From Lacrimispora sp. 210928-DFI.3.58 (GTDB lineage: Bacteria > Bacillota > Clostridia > Lachnospirales > Lachnospiraceae), in assembly GCF_020554865.1 (NCBI RefSeq), contig NZ_JAJCIC010000002.1, positions 1 to 64,000 of the forward strand: 64,000 nucleotides of DNA, written 5' to 3'. The notes below the pieces were generated by a model. It was not told the origin of the DNA and made no database searches. It saw only the letters and a program-made list of their open reading frames with translations. Position 1 is the stretch's first letter. Each line of letters begins with the position of its first letter. Made by a program: the position numbers and the translations under genes. Of the stretch, positions 27,533 to 36,096 are shown one piece after another.

Positions 27533-28432
27533 TTAGCCGCTGTATTTCCTGATCTCTTCCAGATATTTCTGTCCCAGAGGACTGATAGCCGTGCCCTTCC
27601 GGCAGAGGTAGCCGATGGTCATAACCTCATCGGATTTTAAGGGAACGGCACAGTAGTCAGAGCCGTTGAGTTCCTCACAGATAATGCCGGAACACAGGGT
27701 GTAGCCATTGAGGCCCACCATAAGATTCAGCATGGTGGCCCTGTCATTGGCCTTTATGAGGCGTTTGTACTCATAGGTACTTAAGACCTCCTCGGCAAAG
27801 TAAAAGGAATTAAAGCTTCCCTGCTCAAAGGAAAGGCAGGGGTATTCTGCCAGCTCCTCTAAGGTGATCGACTCCTTTGCAGCCAGTGGATTGCCTTTCC
27901 ACATATATACGTATATCCCGCATTCCAGCAGATCATGGAATTCCAGGCCATACTCCTTAAACAGCTTTGTCAGAACCCGGCTGTTGAAATGGTTCAGGTA
28001 CAGAATACCGATCTCGCTCCGGAAATTCTTTACGTCTTCGATCACCTCATATGTTTTTGTCTCGTGGACCGCAAATTCATATTCATCCATGCCAAACTGC
28101 TGCACCATTTTCACAAAGGCATTGACAGCAAAGGAATAATGCTGCATAGACACGCTGAATTTCTTTTTGATGTTCTTTTTTTCTATATACCTTGATTCGA
28201 TCAGCTGGTACTGCTCCACCACCTGCCTGGCATAGCCCAGAAATTCTTCTCCCTCCGGCGTAACGGTGATGCCCCGGTTGGTGCGCCGGAAAACCTCTAC
28301 TCCGATCTCCGTCTCCAGCTCCCTGATGGAGGCGGATAGGCTGGGCTGGGTAATAAAAAGCGCCCTGGCAGCCTCATTCATGGAATTGGTATCAGATACA
28401 GCAATGGCATATTTTAACTGGGTCAGAGTCAT
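27533..28432 (-). CDS. LysR-family regulator, CysB-like position
   Basis: 299 residues. N-terminal winged helix-turn-helix (LKYAIAVSDTNSMNEAARALFITQPSLSASIRELE), then a periplasmic-binding-like effector domain. It begins three bases after the cysK stop codon and is followed by a terminator, so it is translated with cysK. The neighbouring metY supports control of cysteine/methionine synthesis; O-acetylserine or a related metabolite is the usual effector for such regulators. Effector is inferred only from context. ATG ending at 28432 is preceded by GAGGAATAGCAG. Confidence 0.88.
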   Translation of the reverse strand: MTLTQLKYAIAVSDTNSMNEAARALFITQPSLSASIRELETEIGVEVFRRTNRGITVTPEGEEFLGYARQVVEQYQLIESRYIEKKNIKKKFSVSMQHYSFAVNAFVKMVQQFGMDEYEFAVHETKTYEVIEDVKNFRSEIGILYLNHFNSRVLTKLFKEYGLEFHDLLECGIYVYMWKGNPLAAKESITLEELAEYPCLSFEQGSFNSFYFAEEVLSTYEYKRLIKANDRATMLNLMVGLNGYTLCSGIICEELNGSDYCAVPLKSDEVMTIGYLCRKGTAISPLGQKYLEEIRKYSG

Positions 28433-28435
28433 CTG

Positions 28436-29368
28436 CTATTCCTCTGTGAACAGCGGTGTGGACAGATAGCGGTCCCCTGTGTCAGGAAACAGCACCACAA
28501 TGGTCTTGCCCTTATTCTCCGGCCGCTCTGCCAGGAGGGTGGCGGCATGAAGGGCTGCTCCTGAGGATATCCCCACCAGTATTCCTTCTTTTTTTGCGAT
28601 CATGCGTCCGGCAGCATAGGCATCCCGATCCTCCACCGGGATGATCTCATCATAAATCCCGGTATTCAGCGTATCCGGCACAAAATTAGCTCCGATCCCC
28701 TGGATGCCATGAGGGCCGGCTACTCCCTTTGTGAGAACAGGCGAGCTGGCTGGCTCCACTGCCACCACTTTTACTGCGGGATTTTTCTCCTTCAGGTATT
28801 CTCCCACACCTGTGATGGTACCTCCGGTGCCCACTCCGGCTACAAAGATGTCCACCTGTCCCTCTGTGTCCTCCCAGATCTCCGGCCCCGTGGTCCTGCG
28901 GTGGGCCTCCGGGTTAGCCGGGTTGGTAAATTGTCCGGGAATAAAGCTTCCCGGTATCTCAGCCGCCAGCTCCTCTGCCTTGCCGATCGCTCCCTTCATG
29001 CCCTCGGAACCCTTTGTGAGAACTACCTGAGCGCCATAAGCCTTTAGCAGGTTGCGCCGCTCCACGCTCATGGTGTCCGGCATGGTGAGGATCAGACGGT
29101 AGCCTCGCGCTGCGGCCACCGCTGCCAGTCCAATGCCTGTGTTGCCGCTGGTGGGCTCGATGATCACAGCCCCCGGCTTTAGCAGCCCCTTTTCCTCCGC
29201 ATCCTCGATCATAGCCTTCCCGATCCTGTCCTTGGCGCTTCCGGCAGGATTCAGATATTCAAGCTTTGCCAGTATGGCAGCGGACAGGCCTTTTGCCTCA
29301 CTGTAATTCTGCAGTTTAAGCAGCGGCGTCCTTCCCACCAATTCTGTGATTGAATTATATACCTTCAT
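28436..29368 (-). CDS. cysK: Cysteine synthase (O-acetylserine sulfhydrylase)
   Basis: 310 residues. PLP enzyme that makes cysteine from O-acetylserine and sulfide. PLP Lys in [15 protein letters not shown], substrate loop [12 protein letters not shown], phosphate loop [15 protein letters not shown], and C-terminal [14 protein letters not shown] ending at 29368 is preceded by GTAGAAGGTAAA. First gene of cysK-LysR. A dyad at 29402-29424 overlaps the likely promoter. Confidence 0.95.
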   Translation of the reverse strand: MKVYNSITELVGRTPLLKLQNYSEAKGLSAAILAKLEYLNPAGSAKDRIGKAMIEDAEEKGLLKPGAVIIEPTSGNTGIGLAAVAAARGYRLILTMPDTMSVERRNLLKAYGAQVVLTKGSEGMKGAIGKAEELAAEIPGSFIPGQFTNPANPEAHRRTTGPEIWEDTEGQVDIFVAGVGTGGTITGVGEYLKEKNPAVKVVAVEPASSPVLTKGVAGPHGIQGIGANFVPDTLNTGIYDEIIPVEDRDAYAAGRMIAKKEGILVGISSGAALHAATLLAERPENKGKTIVVLFPDTGDRYLSTPLFTEE

Positions 29369-29401
29369 TTTACCTTCTACTCTCCATCCTTACCCTTCGT
29401 A

Positions 29402-29424
29402 AAACCTATTTGTATAGTGGGTTT
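29402..29424. promoter_or_regulatory. Dyad upstream of cysK
   Basis: AAACCTA-N9-TGGGTTT has five-base perfect outer arms, 34 bp before the cysK ATG. It could be the binding site of the adjacent LysR regulator. The pattern is short and unproven. Confidence 0.3.
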
Positions 29425-29478
29425 ATTTTATCACTCATTATTTTTCCTGTCAATCCACAACTGTTTTATACCTTCCAC

Positions 29479-32031
29479 TTACCCGCCAATAACCTGCTGA
29501 TAGGAGGCATGGTCCTCCAGAGCCTTTGTCATAGCTGCCATCTCTGATAAATCTCCCAGCAGGATCACACCGCAGAGGCGGTTGTTGAGGAAGAAATATT
29601 TGCGGTACTGGCCTTTTCCCATGTCCCTGAACTCCACTGTCTTGTACAGGAGGTTCTGGTTCTTTCCATTGTCTCCTGCTGCAAAGAGGGCAGTGTTCAT
29701 GCCATGGAAGGTCAGAGCCGGGGAAACGGGATGATATTCCAGGCGCTCTCCAGCAGCGCTGGCCCCTGCTATCTTTCCCTGCTCCACTGCCTGGGGCCAG
29801 ATGCCGTAGTTCGCTCCCTGGTATTCCGCACAGTCTCCGCAGGCATAGATAGAAGGAAGACTGGTCTCCATGGCCTCATTGACCTTGATCCCCCGGCCTG
29901 TCTCAAGTCCGATGTCCTCTGCCAGCTTCGTATTCGGCCGCACTCCGGCAGAGATAACTACCAGCTCCGCCTCAAAACTGGTTCCATCTGCCAGGCAGAC
30001 AGCCGATACATGAGCCTGACCGTCTCTCTCTTCTCCCCGGATGGCTGAAACCGCCGCACCTGTGCAGATGGTGATCCCCTGGCGGGCTGCAATATCTTTT
30101 AAGATCTCCCCTGCTCCTGCATCCAGCTGCCTTCCCATAAGCATGGGCGCTGCCTCCAGCACAGTCACGGAAAACCCGGCCTTCTTAAGCTCCCAGGCTG
30201 CTTCCAGCCCCAGGACGCCTCCTCCGATCACCACCGCATGCTTTGCCCCGCTCATCAGGCGCTCTGCCTTCTTTGTATCCTCCAGGCGGCGGATCGCCAC
30301 CACCTCAGGAAGCTTTGCCCCTGGAATAGGCGGGATAAAGCACTCGCTTCCCAGTGCATAGATCAGCCTTGTAAAATGGATCCTGCTTCCGTCATCTAAG
30401 CACACGGACTTGTCCTTTACATCGATGGATGTGATCTGCTTATCCAGCATCTGATATACCTGGTTTTCCTCATACCAGCCCGGCTCCGCAATGGCGATCT
30501 GGTCTGCCTCCAGTCCTGCCACCAGCGCCTTTGTCAGCATAGGGCGGTTGTAGGAGCTGTAGGGCTCGTTGGAGATCATCACCACGGTGCCCGTCTTGTC
30601 GCGTTCACGGATGGCCTTCGCTGCATTGAAGCCTGCGGCGCCATTTCCCAGGATCACATAAAATTCCTCTGTGTTGTTGGTAAAACCGCTCTCCTCCACT
30701 TCCACCGGGACAAAATTCTCACGTCCCACCCCGCAGACAGGGCAGATGTCCAAGGAGGCATCGAAGATCTCGCCGCACACAAGGCATTTTACAAGCTGGC
30801 GTCCTCCCTTTTTCTTTGGTGTGGGCATTTCCTTCTGAAGCACCTTGCAGCCGAACTGGAAGCCGTACTCATAGGAGCTGACCAGATCAGCCTCCCCTGG
30901 CTTAAAGCGGATGCGCAGGCCATCGGAAACCTTCATTTTCAGCTGCTTTAACCTCTGGGTAAGGTTGGGAACGCCCTCGCCGCTCCAGCCATAGCTGCCA
31001 AATACCCCTGCATACTTCCCCCCGTGGGTGGCCGGGAACATAGATAACGTCAGATCCCAGATCGGCTTTAAGGCTTCTCCTACGATCGTGGGAGTTCCTA
31101 AAAGGAAGCCATCGGCAAACAGCAGCTCCTCTCCCACCTTTGCAGCATCTGCTGTCACCATATCGTAAAGCCTGACATCGATCTCGCCGCTGTCACGGAT
31201 CCCCTCTGCGATCTTCTCGGCCATCATCCCTGTGTAGCCGTAGGCGCTGACATAGGGGATAATGACGGTCTTACGCGGGTTGGGATTCACTACGGTGGAC
31301 CATTCCCTGTACTGCTCCATCACCTGGCGGATGCGCTCTCCCACCAGCACAGGGCCGTGTCCTGTACAGACCATAGTGATGTCCATGCCCTCCACCCGGT
31401 CAAGAGCCTTCAGCATAAAGGGCTTGAAGGGGCCGATAATGCAGTCATAGTAGTATTTTAAGGCCTTCTGGTAGTCCTCCTCCTTCTCAATGGCTGTGGA
31501 GACCACTTCAGGCAGGCAGTAGTGGGAGCCAAAGGAATCGCAGGTCACAAGGATCTGCTCCTCTGCGATAAAGGTGTACATGGTGTCCGGCCAATGGAGG
31601 TTGGGCACCACCATGAAATGGAGCGTCCTGCTGCCAATGGTCATCTCCTGATTGTCCTTGACTGCCAGGCTTACAAAATCGCGGTTGACGATCTCCTTTA
31701 AAAAGCTGATGGCACAGGCGGTAGCTACGATCTTCATCTGAGGGCTGTAATCCAGCAGCCGCTCCACGCTTCCCGCATGATCCGGCTCTGTGTGGCTGAC
31801 GATCAGATAATCAATGTCCGTGACATCGATCACCTCCTTAAGCCCCTCCAGATATTCCTCAAAAAATTTTGCCTTTGCCGTCTCAAACAGGATGGTCTTC
31901 CCCCCTGTTTTCATCACATAGGAGTTGTAGGTGGTGCCGAATTCTGTGTACATGATAATGTCAAATACACGCAGCTTGTCATCAATGATCCCTGTCCAAT
32001 AGAAATTGTCCCTCAGTTTGATTGGTTTCAT
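29479..32031 (-). CDS. Class F flavodiiron protein fused to rubredoxin and NADH:rubredoxin reductase
   Basis: 850 residues in four parts. About 1-245 is a metallo-beta-lactamase-like diiron domain with all ligands visible: H80-x-E82-x-D84-H85, H146, D165, H225. About 253-400 is an FMN flavodoxin domain (VIIPYVSAYGYTGMMAEKIA). About 412-440 is a rubredoxin-like knuckle pair, C416-x2-C419 and C430-x2-C433. About 454-850 is an FAD/NADH oxidoreductase (YVILGNGAAGFNAAKAI; VVIGGGVLGLEAAWELKK; YACGDCAEYQG). This is the class F arrangement, a self-sufficient NADH-driven oxygen or NO reductase that protects anaerobes. Strong RBS GGAGGTAAAGC. Monocistronic between cysK and aspA. Confidence 0.93.
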   Translation of the reverse strand: MKPIKLRDNFYWTGIIDDKLRVFDIIMYTEFGTTYNSYVMKTGGKTILFETAKAKFFEEYLEGLKEVIDVTDIDYLIVSHTEPDHAGSVERLLDYSPQMKIVATACAISFLKEIVNRDFVSLAVKDNQEMTIGSRTLHFMVVPNLHWPDTMYTFIAEEQILVTCDSFGSHYCLPEVVSTAIEKEEDYQKALKYYYDCIIGPFKPFMLKALDRVEGMDITMVCTGHGPVLVGERIRQVMEQYREWSTVVNPNPRKTVIIPYVSAYGYTGMMAEKIAEGIRDSGEIDVRLYDMVTADAAKVGEELLFADGFLLGTPTIVGEALKPIWDLTLSMFPATHGGKYAGVFGSYGWSGEGVPNLTQRLKQLKMKVSDGLRIRFKPGEADLVSSYEYGFQFGCKVLQKEMPTPKKKGGRQLVKCLVCGEIFDASLDICPVCGVGRENFVPVEVEESGFTNNTEEFYVILGNGAAGFNAAKAIRERDKTGTVVMISNEPYSSYNRPMLTKALVAGLEADQIAIAEPGWYEENQVYQMLDKQITSIDVKDKSVCLDDGSRIHFTRLIYALGSECFIPPIPGAKLPEVVAIRRLEDTKKAERLMSGAKHAVVIGGGVLGLEAAWELKKAGFSVTVLEAAPMLMGRQLDAGAGEILKDIAARQGITICTGAAVSAIRGEERDGQAHVSAVCLADGTSFEAELVVISAGVRPNTKLAEDIGLETGRGIKVNEAMETSLPSIYACGDCAEYQGANYGIWPQAVEQGKIAGASAAGERLEYHPVSPALTFHGMNTALFAAGDNGKNQNLLYKTVEFRDMGKGQYRKYFFLNNRLCGVILLGDLSEMAAMTKALEDHASYQQVIGG

Positions 32032-32138
32032 GCTTTACCTCCTTTTGAGCTGTTCTGCACTGTTGCGTTTTATACATTTTACCATAAGTCTGGCCCTGAA
32101 AGGAGGTTTTTTATACGATTTACAAAATTTTTACCATA

Positions 32139-33566
32139 TTATCTGGCAGCCAGTATATTTTTTCCCAGTATACCCGGCTCTGTCATGGTGTAAGGGTCTA
32201 ATATGGTATTTAACTGCTCTTCTCCCAGAAGCCCCTTTTCCAGGATCAGCTGCTTTACAGGCTTATTCGTTGCAAGGGCTTCCTTTGCGATGTCAGCTGC
32301 CTTCTCATACCCCACATAAGGACAGATGGCTGTTATGATGCCGATACTGTTATCCACCATCTGCCTGCACCGCTCTTCATTGGCAGTGATGCCTGTGATG
32401 CAGTTGTCCACCAGGGTCTTCACAGCAGAGGTCAGGGTCTCAATGGACTGGAACAGGTTGTAGAAAATAATGGGTTCAAAAGCATTTAACTCCAGCTGGC
32501 CGGCCTCTGCGGCCATGGTGATCGTCATATCGTTTCCGATAATGTTGAAGGCCACCTGGTTCACCACCTCCGGGATGACCGGGTTGATCTTGCCGGGCAT
32601 GATGGAGGAGCCGTTCTGCCTTGCCGGAAGATTGATCTCCCCAAAGCCTGTCCTGGGGCCGGAAGACATGAGGCGCAGGTCATTTGACATCTTTGACAGA
32701 TTTACGGCACAGGTCTTCACGATCCCCGACACGGAAGCATAGCTGTCCAGATTCTGGGTGGCATCGATCAGGTCATAGGACTGGACCAGATCCTGGCCCG
32801 ACAGGGTGGAAATGTTCTTTACTACCCGCTTTAAATACTGGACGTCCGCATTCAAGCCCGTTCCGATAGCGGTTCCTCCCAGATTCAGGCATTTGATCTC
32901 ATCCTTTGCATTTTCAAAGCGGCGGATATCCCTGCGGATAGCCGTGCTGTAGGCACGGAACTCCTGGCCCAGACGGATGGGCACCGCATCCTGGAGCTGG
33001 GTCCTTCCCATCTTGATAACAGAATCAAACTCCACAGATTTCTGCTCTAAAGCCTCCTCTAAGCGGATCAGCTGGGCCTGGGCATTGGAAAGCAGCTTAA
33101 GGGCCGCCATCTTGCCGCAGGACGGGAACACATCGTTGGTAGACTGTCCGAAATTCACGTGGTCATTTGGATTGACAATGGTATAATCTCCCTTTTTACC
33201 CCCTAGGATCTCAATAGCCCTGTTGGCAATGACCTCATTGGCATTCATATTCAGGGAGGTCCCCGCGCCGCCCTGGATCGGGTCCACAATAAACTGGTCG
33301 TGGAGCTTACCGCTTATGATCTCATCACAGGCCTTTACAATGGCATCTGTGCGCTTCTTGTCCAGCTCTCCCACTTCAAAATTGGTGATGGCTGCCGCCT
33401 TTTTGATCTGGGCAACGCTGTTAATGAGCTCCGGGTGCATTTTCAGGCCTGTTATGTAGAAGTTTTCGTAGGCCCTTAAGGTCTGGATGCCGTAGTAGGC
33501 CTCTGCAGGCACTTCCTTTGTGCCGATGGAATCGTGCTCTATGCGGTATTCTCTATTTTCTGTCAT
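32139..33566 (-). CDS. aspA: Aspartate ammonia-lyase
   Basis: The start at the ATG ending at 33566 (MTENREYRIEHDSIG) follows AAAAGGGGGAAATCACC; about 475 residues. It interconverts aspartate and fumarate plus ammonia. The aspartase/fumarase signature GSSIMPGKINPVIPE is present, as are GTSLNMNANEVIANRA and the C-terminal GIGTTxxxxxxIGYE-like segment GIITAICPYVGYEKAADIAK. Divergent from a LysR gene with 138 bp between starts, suggesting local control. Single gene. Confidence 0.92.
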   Translation of the reverse strand: MTENREYRIEHDSIGTKEVPAEAYYGIQTLRAYENFYITGLKMHPELINSVAQIKKAAAITNFEVGELDKKRTDAIVKACDEIISGKLHDQFIVDPIQGGAGTSLNMNANEVIANRAIEILGGKKGDYTIVNPNDHVNFGQSTNDVFPSCGKMAALKLLSNAQAQLIRLEEALEQKSVEFDSVIKMGRTQLQDAVPIRLGQEFRAYSTAIRRDIRRFENAKDEIKCLNLGGTAIGTGLNADVQYLKRVVKNISTLSGQDLVQSYDLIDATQNLDSYASVSGIVKTCAVNLSKMSNDLRLMSSGPRTGFGEINLPARQNGSSIMPGKINPVIPEVVNQVAFNIIGNDMTITMAAEAGQLELNAFEPIIFYNLFQSIETLTSAVKTLVDNCITGITANEERCRQMVDNSIGIITAICPYVGYEKAADIAKEALATNKPVKQLILEKGLLGEEQLNTILDPYTMTEPGILGKNILAAR

Positions 33567-33620
33567 GGTGATTTCCCCCTTTTCTTTTGTGCAGCTTCTC
33601 TGCTTTCCTCTTGATTTCAT

Positions 33621-33704
33621 TATAAAATCCGGCTACAATAGAAGCAAATACTTATAATATTATACTTAGTATAGATATTAATCTATAATGTCAGGGGGAT
33701 ATCC
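33621..33704. promoter_or_regulatory. Shared upstream region of aspA and the divergent LysR gene
   Basis: A very A+T-rich stretch with overlapping dyads: ATAATATTAT (near 33655) and ATACTTAGTAT (near 33663), followed by AGATATTAATCT. LysR regulators bind such T-N11-A dyads in divergent promoters. Candidate operator; exact sites not proven. Confidence 0.45.
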
Positions 33705-34643
33705 ATGTTTGAAGGAATGGCGTATGTTTATGAGGTCTACAAGGAGATGAGCTTTTCCAAAGCCGCTAAAAACCTGTACATTTCCCAGCCATCCCTCAGT
33801 GCTGCAGTGAAAAAGGCGGAAAGCCGGATCGGGTTTCCGATATTTGACAGAAGCACTACGCCCATCGGGCTTACGGACCTGGGCCGGGAATATATACGCT
33901 CTGTTGAAATGATCATGGATATTGAAAATGGCTTTGGAAATTATGTGAATGATGTGAATGAACTGAAAAGCGGGGCGATCTCCATCGGCGGGACCAACCT
34001 GTTTGCCTCCTACATCCTCCCGCCCCTGCTCTCACGTTTTACAGAAAAATACCCTTCTGTCCTGGTAAACCTGACAGAGGCCAGCACGGCTGAGCTTACA
34101 GAGCGGCTTTTTTCCGGCAAGCTGGATCTGATGATCGACAACCATTACATGGATTCGGATATCTTTGAAAAACAATTTTTCTGCGAGGAACACCTGATCC
34201 TGGCTGCGCCAAAGAAGCTGGTGGAGGCAAGCTTAAGCGATACCTACGGTCTCACTGCGGGAGACATAAAAAGAGGGCACCATCTTCAGCCAGATGTACC
34301 CTCGATTCCTCTAAAGCTTTTACAAGGCGCTCCCTTTTTATTTCTGAAATCCGGCAATGACACCAGGACCCGCGCAGACCACATCTGCCAGGAAAGCCGC
34401 TTTTCTCCTGCAATCAAGCTGAAGCTGGACCAGCAGGTCACTGCCTACAACCTATCCTGTTACGGCATGGGCATCTCCTTTACAGGAGATATCCTGATAA
34501 AGCACGTGCCGGAAAACGAAAACCTGATCTTCTTTAAGCTCGGAAGCCGCGAAGCCACCAGGGATGTCAACTTTTACTATAAGCGCAGCCGGTATATGAC
34601 GCGGACGGTCAAGGAGTTTCTTCGGCTGCTGGATGGGGAATAG
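33705..34643 (+). CDS. LysR-family regulator divergent from aspA
   Basis: 312 residues. N-terminal helix-turn-helix (YEVYKEMSFSKAAKNLYISQPSLSAAVKKAE) and an effector-binding domain from about 90 (GAISIGGTNLFASYILPPLLSRFTEKYP). RBS AGGGGGATATCC. One of only four plus-strand genes in the window. Divergence from aspA suggests it controls aspartate/fumarate metabolism. Its last 35 bases overlap the 3' end of the convergent shikimate-kinase-like gene. Confidence 0.88.
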   Translation: MFEGMAYVYEVYKEMSFSKAAKNLYISQPSLSAAVKKAESRIGFPIFDRSTTPIGLTDLGREYIRSVEMIMDIENGFGNYVNDVNELKSGAISIGGTNLFASYILPPLLSRFTEKYPSVLVNLTEASTAELTERLFSGKLDLMIDNHYMDSDIFEKQFFCEEHLILAAPKKLVEASLSDTYGLTAGDIKRGHHLQPDVPSIPLKLLQGAPFLFLKSGNDTRTRADHICQESRFSPAIKLKLDQQVTAYNLSCYGMGISFTGDILIKHVPENENLIFFKLGSREATRDVNFYYKRSRYMTRTVKEFLRLLDGE

Positions 34644-35274
34644 AAGCGCCCACAGCTGCCAGCTGCGCCCGCAGCTCTTTGATCTCCCGCTCATACGCAG
34701 CCAGCTTCTTATCCTTCTCCTCCAGCCTGAGCTTCTGTTCCTCCACAATGCTCTGGATCATATCCTTATCCATCATCCCCTCGATGATGTCCCTTAATTC
34801 ATCCACCGTCTGGCCCGGCGTTTTGCCTGCCTCGTCAATGGTGATATCCGCATATTTTTCATAATAGGGCACCCGCTCATTATAGAGATCCCTTAAGGTG
34901 AAACCGGGCTTTAAGGCAACGCCCCGGTCAACCACATTGCCGATGCGCTTCTCCATCTCCTCATAGCTCATCTTCAGATAGACCACCTCACTGATCTCCT
35001 TTAAGTGCTCCATGGCCTCTTCCCCGTAAATGACGCTGCCGCCGGGCGCGATCACAGAGAGGCTTACATCCAGCCCGGCGTTGATGCGGTTCTCCACTGC
35101 AAGGAAGCCGTCCATTCCCTCATCGGCAATGATCTCCTTTAAGAGCCTTCCCTCCTTCTCCTGGATCACGATATCCACATCCACAAAGGAAAAGCCCAGC
35201 CTCTTAGCCAGCAGAACTCCTATGGTACTTTTGCCTGAAGAGGGCATTCCTATCATTGTAATATTCGGTTTCAT
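34609..35274 (-). CDS. Shikimate-kinase-like P-loop protein with C-terminal coiled coil
   Basis: 221 residues. About 1-165 resembles shikimate kinase: P-loop GMPSSGKSTIG, then FVDVDIVIQEKEG and APGGSVIYGEEAM. The substrate-binding Arg usually seen after GxxxFR is replaced (GMDGFLAVEN), and the third Gly of GGG is Ser. From about 170 to 205 there is a charged coiled coil (VEEQKLRLEEKDKKLAAYEREIKELRAQ in heptads) absent from normal AroK. Substrate may therefore not be shikimate. It lies 34 bp downstream of the flavin reductase gene and overlaps the LysR gene tail-to-tail. Confidence 0.75.
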   Translation of the reverse strand: MKPNITMIGMPSSGKSTIGVLLAKRLGFSFVDVDIVIQEKEGRLLKEIIADEGMDGFLAVENRINAGLDVSLSVIAPGGSVIYGEEAMEHLKEISEVVYLKMSYEEMEKRIGNVVDRGVALKPGFTLRDLYNERVPYYEKYADITIDEAGKTPGQTVDELRDIIEGMMDKDMIQSIVEEQKLRLEEKDKKLAAYEREIKELRAQLAAVGASIPHPAAEETP

Positions 35275-35308
35275 CTCTTTCTATCCTCCGTTTTCCCAGC
35301 CTCTGCTG

Positions 35309-35893
35309 TTATTTTCCTCTTTTCTTTCCCGGTTTCTTTTTCACGGAATAGCCAAAGCTCCCCAGCTTTTTCCCCAGCTCAAAATATTCGCCGTGGGAGT
35401 AGCTCACAAGGCCGGATGCATTCAGGTTGAACTTCCCTTTATCATCCATGTACTGGTTGTCAATGGTGACTCCCACTACCTGGGCCAGAAACAAGTCGTG
35501 GCTTCCCAGCTCCTTTCTCTCTGTCACACGGCATTCGATATTCACCGGGCTTTCCTCAATGCCTGGGGCCTTCACATATCTGGAAACCTGAGGCGTCAGC
35601 CTTGTCTCCTTAAACTTATCCACCTCCCGGCCGGACTTTACGCCGCAGTAATCCGCAGCCCGCACCAGCCGCTTATTTACCAGGTTGATGACAAACTCTC
35701 CTGTTTCCTTTATGATCTGGTGGGAATAGCGCTCCTTTCTCACCGAGATCGAGACCATAGCCGGATCAGAGCACACGGTCCCGGCCCAGGCTACTGTTAT
35801 GATATTGGGCTTTTCCCCCTCCCTGCCGCAGCTCACCATCACTGCGGGTACGGGATAGAGCATATTCCCCGGCTTCCAGTATTCTTTTCCCAT
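35309..35893 (-). CDS. Flavin reductase-like, FMN-binding split-barrel protein
   Basis: 194 residues of the flavin reductase-like family. N terminus KPGNMLYPVPAVMVSCGREGEKPNIITVAWAGTV matches the FMN-binding barrel, with SISVRKERYSHQIIKETGEFVINL and NIECRVTERKELGSHDLFLAQVV further on. Such proteins bind FMN and reduce it or act on small electron acceptors. The C-terminal KKKPGKKRGK is a basic tail. RBS CAGGAGGAAGC. Upstream of the shikimate-kinase-like gene on the same strand; probably two-gene unit. Physiological acceptor unknown. Confidence 0.82.
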   Translation of the reverse strand: MGKEYWKPGNMLYPVPAVMVSCGREGEKPNIITVAWAGTVCSDPAMVSISVRKERYSHQIIKETGEFVINLVNKRLVRAADYCGVKSGREVDKFKETRLTPQVSRYVKAPGIEESPVNIECRVTERKELGSHDLFLAQVVGVTIDNQYMDDKGKFNLNASGLVSYSHGEYFELGKKLGSFGYSVKKKPGKKRGK

Positions 35894-36027
35894 GCTTCCT
35901 CCTGTCTGCGGGCCTGCCAGCCTGCAGTCCCTTCTTTTCTATGTTTTCTTTTTCTATCTTGAGTTTCCGAATATTGCGCCGTGCCTGCCGTGAGAACAAC
36001 TGAGGCGGCTTTACCTTTACAGCACAC

Positions 36028-36067
36028 CGCGGCATGGAAATGGCCTCCTTGCCTTCTCCATGCCGCG
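36028..36067. other. Hairpin between the pyrophosphatase and flavin reductase genes
   Basis: An 11-bp perfect stem CGCGGCATGGA/TCCATGCCGCG lies 30 bp after the pyrophosphatase stop codon. No T-run follows, so termination is uncertain. The rest of 35894-36096 holds no gene that I can support. Confidence 0.5.
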
Positions 36068-36096
36068 TTTCCATCTCCGCTATTGAACGTTCTGCC

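Noticed and set aside
35766..36074. Small basic protein overlapping the flavin reductase start
   Set aside because: No good RBS, and it lies out of frame across the start of a well-supported gene.
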